Below are positions 19,202 through 21,637 of a DNA stretch of 21,637 nt, one piece after another; positions within the stretch are counted from its first letter, which is position 1, and every line of letters begins with the position of its first letter. The position numbers and the translations under genes were made by a program. The notes under the pieces are model-generated. The model was not told the DNA's origin. It worked only from the letters and a program-made list of their open reading frames with translations, and ran no database searches. The DNA comes from a virus, in the IMG/VR virus record IMGVR_UViG_3300020428_000111, positions 1-21,637 of that record; one strand, given 5' to 3'.

Positions 19202-19209
19202 TATTTATT
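19202..19209 (-). promoter_or_regulatory. Late-type promoter AATAAATA, 5 nt before an ATG
   Basis: AATAAATA on the - strand, CATAC, then ATG at 19196. It sits over the stop codon of the 171-aa gene and would drive the spanin-lipase cassette late. Confidence 0.58.
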
Positions 19210-19720
19210 TGACTTTTAGAATAGGGTCAGATGATTTAAAGTCTTTTTTCCTCATAATTGTTTTTGCAACCATATCTAATTCATTATTTTTCTTGTCTAC
19301 CACTAGTACAAATGGTAAATTTATATCATTTTCCAAATCTTTTAACACGGCTTCTGATTCTGGTTTCAAGTTTTTAATCTTTGTACCATATTCTTGTCGT
19401 GTTCTTTTAAACAAATCTATGAGTTCATTAGTAGTAATTTGTTCTTTATTTCTTGCGTCATTTAATCTTTGTAAAAAATGTTTAGTAAATTCTACATCAA
19501 TATCAAGTGAACGAAATATTTTATCTGCGTATTTCTCTACTTGGTCTAGTTGAGATTTAGTTATAAGTTTTCTTTTTGAACCAGTTACCATAGGTTTAAA
19601 AGTATCTAATCCATGACTAACTGAACCATATGGTTCTATTGTTCCCGCAGTTAAATCAACTGTTGGTCTATAAGAATCAATTGGTGTATATGGGAATGTA
19701 TATTCCTTAAAGGTTTTCAT
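19205..19720 (-). CDS. Conserved phage protein of unknown function (171 aa)
   Basis: N-terminus MKTFKEYTFPYTPIDSYRPT is followed by a disordered linker and a compact domain (about 70-171): DVEFTKHFLQRLNDARNKEQ, ITTNELIDLFKRTRQEYG, LPFVLVVDKKNNELDMVAK and TIMRKKDFKSSDP. I recall this domain (F..HF..R.N..RN...I, then K.LELVAKT.MRK..F) as widespread in T4-like phage genomes without known function; the Phe/His/Arg-rich first helix and final MRK..F strand resemble small RNA- or toxin-like folds, which is speculative. The ATG directly follows the upstream stop (TAGATG). Confidence 0.8.
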   Translation of the reverse strand: MKTFKEYTFPYTPIDSYRPTVDLTAGTIEPYGSVSHGLDTFKPMVTGSKRKLITKSQLDQVEKYADKIFRSLDIDVEFTKHFLQRLNDARNKEQITTNELIDLFKRTRQEYGTKIKNLKPESEAVLKDLENDINLPFVLVVDKKNNELDMVAKTIMRKKDFKSSDPILKVK

Positions 19721-20449
19721 CTATTTAAATATAACATTAAGGAATTTCATAACTTGCGCTCGATTACCTGTGTTTAATATTTGTTCCATTTTCTTTTTAG
19801 TTTCTGGTTTAACTTTATCAAGTGCTGCGGTAATCGCTGATGCGGTAAACAAATCTATTTTTAATTTACCATCTCTCAACTTAATGTCTTTATTTCCTTT
19901 AGTTTTAACAATGTTTTTGATTATATCGATGTTCGCTTCGTTTACCATTAAAGTTTCCTCTTTCTTATTCTTTTTTCCTTTCGCTTCATATCCACGAGCG
20001 AATGCTGCTCTTCTCTGTGCATCAGATGCGAATCCTTCATCCTTTGCCATTTTGGTGAGAGTCGCATAGTATACAGATTCACCTTCATCTCCGTATCTAT
20101 CTATGAAATCTTTTTTTGGAACTTTCTTTTCGAGGTCTTTTAATTTTTTCTTTTCATCTGGTGTTAAAGTTCTTTCTTGAACACTAAGTTTTTTCTGTTC
20201 TCTTTTTTGTCTCGAACTTAAAATCTTTTCAATAAACTTTCTGGCTTCTTTAGTTCTACCATCCATTTGAATGAATTGTTTATCTTTTTTCTTTTTCTTT
20301 TTTGGGTCAATACCAGGTTCATGAGTTGGTGGAAGTGCGACATTTGCGCCTGTACCAACAGAGTTAGTAGGTGCATCCTCATTCTTTATACCTAATCTTT
20401 TATCCTCATAATATCTTTTCATGATTTGATTAAATGAATCTTTATGCAT
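19721..20449 (-). CDS. Lys-rich conserved phage protein (242 aa)
   Basis: Starts MHKDSFNQIMKRYYEDKRLG, then NSVGTGANVALPPTHEPG, a Lys cluster (PKKKKKKDK), QMDGRTKEARKFIEKILSSRQKRE, a long charged helix, and DEGFASDAQRRAAFARGYEA. The C-terminal domain (about 170-242) reads NIDIIKNIVKTKGNKDIKL and SAITAALDKVKPETKKKMEQ. The MDGRTKE/RQKR segment is familiar from T4-like marine phages; role unknown. FASDAQRRAAFARGY resembles a short motif shared with phage structural or DNA-associated proteins. GAGGAT lies upstream and the start overlaps the previous stop by 8 nt. Confidence 0.78.
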   Translation of the reverse strand: MHKDSFNQIMKRYYEDKRLGIKNEDAPTNSVGTGANVALPPTHEPGIDPKKKKKKDKQFIQMDGRTKEARKFIEKILSSRQKREQKKLSVQERTLTPDEKKKLKDLEKKVPKKDFIDRYGDEGESVYYATLTKMAKDEGFASDAQRRAAFARGYEAKGKKNKKEETLMVNEANIDIIKNIVKTKGNKDIKLRDGKLKIDLFTASAITAALDKVKPETKKKMEQILNTGNRAQVMKFLNVIFK

Positions 20450-21059
20450 CTTTGATATCCTCTAAACTTATATATATGGTTTCTTTTGTGTTATCATGAA
20501 TAACTGGGAAAATTTCTAGTCCTAAAACTGTATCAATGGGTGCGGTATCTTGAGTAACAAAAACTTTATCACCTTTTCTTGCGACTAAATCCATTTCTTC
20601 AGATTCTTTTCCAGATATATCGTTAATTAAAACATACTCACCTTTTGGTAAAAGTTCACCAAAACCAACTACTTGTTCATCGATTGTATTTTCAATCTCA
20701 TAGTTTTCATGTAAATATTTAAGGAATTCTTTTTCTAACATTTTAGGGTCTTGTAAATTTTCTTTTAAAGTATCTTTTAATAAAAATAATGCTGCTGCGT
20801 ATGTTCCTAACTTAGTTCTAAGGCCTGGAACTTTTGCAAATATTTTTTTAATATTGAAAACTAATTTATGTAAAATAGTATATGAATTTTTTAGTTCAGA
20901 TGTAGTTAATTCAACTTCTGGTTTTGAAGAAAGTTTCTTTTTAATTCTATTACCATTCTTATCAATAATACCAAACTTATATGCGTCTGTTTTTTCAAAA
21001 GGTGTGGTAAGAAGTCTAAGAAATCTATAAGTTACAAATAAATCTATCGCAGAACCCAT
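20442..21059 (-). CDS. Conserved T4-like phage protein (205 aa)
   Basis: MGSAIDLFVTYRFLRLLTTP then FEKTDAYKFGIIDKNGNRIKKKLSS, YTILHKLVFNIKKIFAKVPG and LGTYAAALFLLKDTL: a pattern I recall from T4-like cyanophages and pelagiphages, never assigned. The first 110 residues are helical with a hydrophobic patch near LGTYAAALFLL that could contact membrane or another protein; the C-terminal part (about 135-205) is beta-rich and acidic (GEYVLINDISGKESEEMDLV). AAAGGA precedes ATG. It is co-translated with the following gene. Confidence 0.8.
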   Translation of the reverse strand: MGSAIDLFVTYRFLRLLTTPFEKTDAYKFGIIDKNGNRIKKKLSSKPEVELTTSELKNSYTILHKLVFNIKKIFAKVPGLRTKLGTYAAALFLLKDTLKENLQDPKMLEKEFLKYLHENYEIENTIDEQVVGFGELLPKGEYVLINDISGKESEEMDLVARKGDKVFVTQDTAPIDTVLGLEIFPVIHDNTKETIYISLEDIKDA

Positions 21060-21061
21060 TT

Positions 21062-21637
21062 TTATTTTCCTTTAATTAATATGTTTGGTTTAAATCCTTT
21101 TACAACAACATATTCAACACTTTCGGGGTCTCTTTTATTCGCTTGATTCATTCTCTTAACAAATAAATCTAAAATTTCTTTTGGTGCGCTTCCATTTTCT
21201 GTAATCATTTCATCAGCGGGTAGTCTGTTGAAGTATGGTTTTCTTGGCGCTGTGTCCTTAAATCTACCATAAATTGAATGGTCATATTTGAATGGGTCTT
21301 TTGTTTCTTGTATAAGTTGTTTTGTTTCTTCTAAAAGTTCTTCAAATATTTTTTCATCTTCTTCTGTGCGTGTTTTTAATTTTTTGATTACATCTTTTAA
21401 TTGTTTAAGTGATTTCTCTATCGCACTTTCGTTTGCAGATATTGGTAGATATACATACGCCTCTATTTTTTTTATAAGTTCTGACTGAGCCTTTTTGACT
21501 TCTGGTTTATATCTTATATTCGCTTGAATAATTTCATCAAGTGACTTGAGTTCAGCTTCTTCCCACATACGAAGAGGATATCCAAAAAGTTTGTCTGCTT
21601 TTTTAGCACCGACAGGTCTTTTTAATTTAACAATCTT
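21062..21637 (-). CDS. Unknown helical protein, 5' end beyond the window
   Basis: The frame is open to the right edge: KIVKLKRPVGAKKADKLFGY precedes the ATG at 21568 without a stop, so the gene most likely begins outside the window. It is charged and helical (ELKSLDEIIQANIRYKPEVK, then a Lys/Glu coiled coil about 70-110), followed by FKYDHSIYGRFKDTAPRKPY and a C-terminal strand region YVVVKGFKPNILIKGK. No family recognised. It heads the three-gene group of conserved unknowns. Confidence 0.75.
   Translation of the reverse strand, partial: KIVKLKRPVGAKKADKLFGYPLRMWEEAELKSLDEIIQANIRYKPEVKKAQSELIKKIEAYVYLPISANESAIEKSLKQLKDVIKKLKTRTEEDEKIFEELLEETKQLIQETKDPFKYDHSIYGRFKDTAPRKPYFNRLPADEMITENGSAPKEILDLFVKRMNQANKRDPESVEYVVVKGFKPNILIKGK

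Noticed and set aside
1-21637. CRISPR arrays, insertion sequences, integrase or attachment sites, photosynthesis genes
   Set aside because: None seen: no regularly spaced repeats, transposase motifs or psbA-like sequence.

Overview
This 21.6-kb window is AT-rich (about 30% GC by eye) and reads as part of a T4-like (Straboviridae/Kyanoviridae-type) marine myovirus genome. The diagnostic genes are a compact T4 replication/late-transcription set: gp32 single-stranded DNA-binding protein, gp59 helicase loader, gp33 late co-activator, gp61 primase, T4-type RNase H and T4-type lysozyme. PhoH and several small families that I recall from T4-like cyanophages and pelagiphages accompany them. No photosynthesis genes are present. 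A two-piece (circularly permuted) tmRNA gene points to a phage of alphaproteobacteria, plausibly SAR11. Some marine picocyanobacteria also have two-piece tmRNA, so the host is inferred and not proven.

Layout: one truncated + strand gene (2-412) converges on everything else, which is on the - strand. Read in transcription direction (high to low coordinates), 21637-19205 holds three conserved unknown genes. 19196-17543 holds a 26-aa membrane peptide, a spanin-like pair and a class 3 lipase, probably a lysis/envelope cassette. 17533-16496 holds small membrane or coiled-coil proteins. 16445-12933 holds gp61 primase, a class II ribonucleotide reductase and a PD-(D/E)XK nuclease. 12793-9813 holds two secreted proteins and a membrane coiled-coil protein. 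9672-6305 holds small unknowns, ribosomal protein bS21, RNase H, a DUF6433-like protein, an HTH-like protein and small membrane proteins. 6293-2781 holds an HExxH metallopeptidase, two conserved unknowns, PhoH, lysozyme and an MGME1/RecB-like exonuclease. 2780-443 holds a tRNA-Ala-like gene, the tmRNA, gp33, gp59, a 53-aa protein and gp32, closed by a terminator facing the + strand gene.

The most striking content is translational. The phage carries its own bS21, a two-piece tmRNA with a G3-U70 alanine acceptor stem, a complete tag frame (T-N-D-N-Y-D-Y-Q-M-A-A) and a near-consensus sigma70 promoter, and a neighbouring tRNA that also has G3-U70 and a CGC anticodon. Many genes have normal AGGAG ribosome-binding sites. 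A distinct set (lysozyme, RNase H, bS21, the metallopeptidase, two small membrane genes) has its ATG only 5-7 nt downstream of an early (TTGACA/TATNNT) or late (NATAAATA) promoter element, so these mRNAs should be leaderless or nearly so. Together this suggests a phage that modifies host ribosomes and ribosome rescue while using two start modes.
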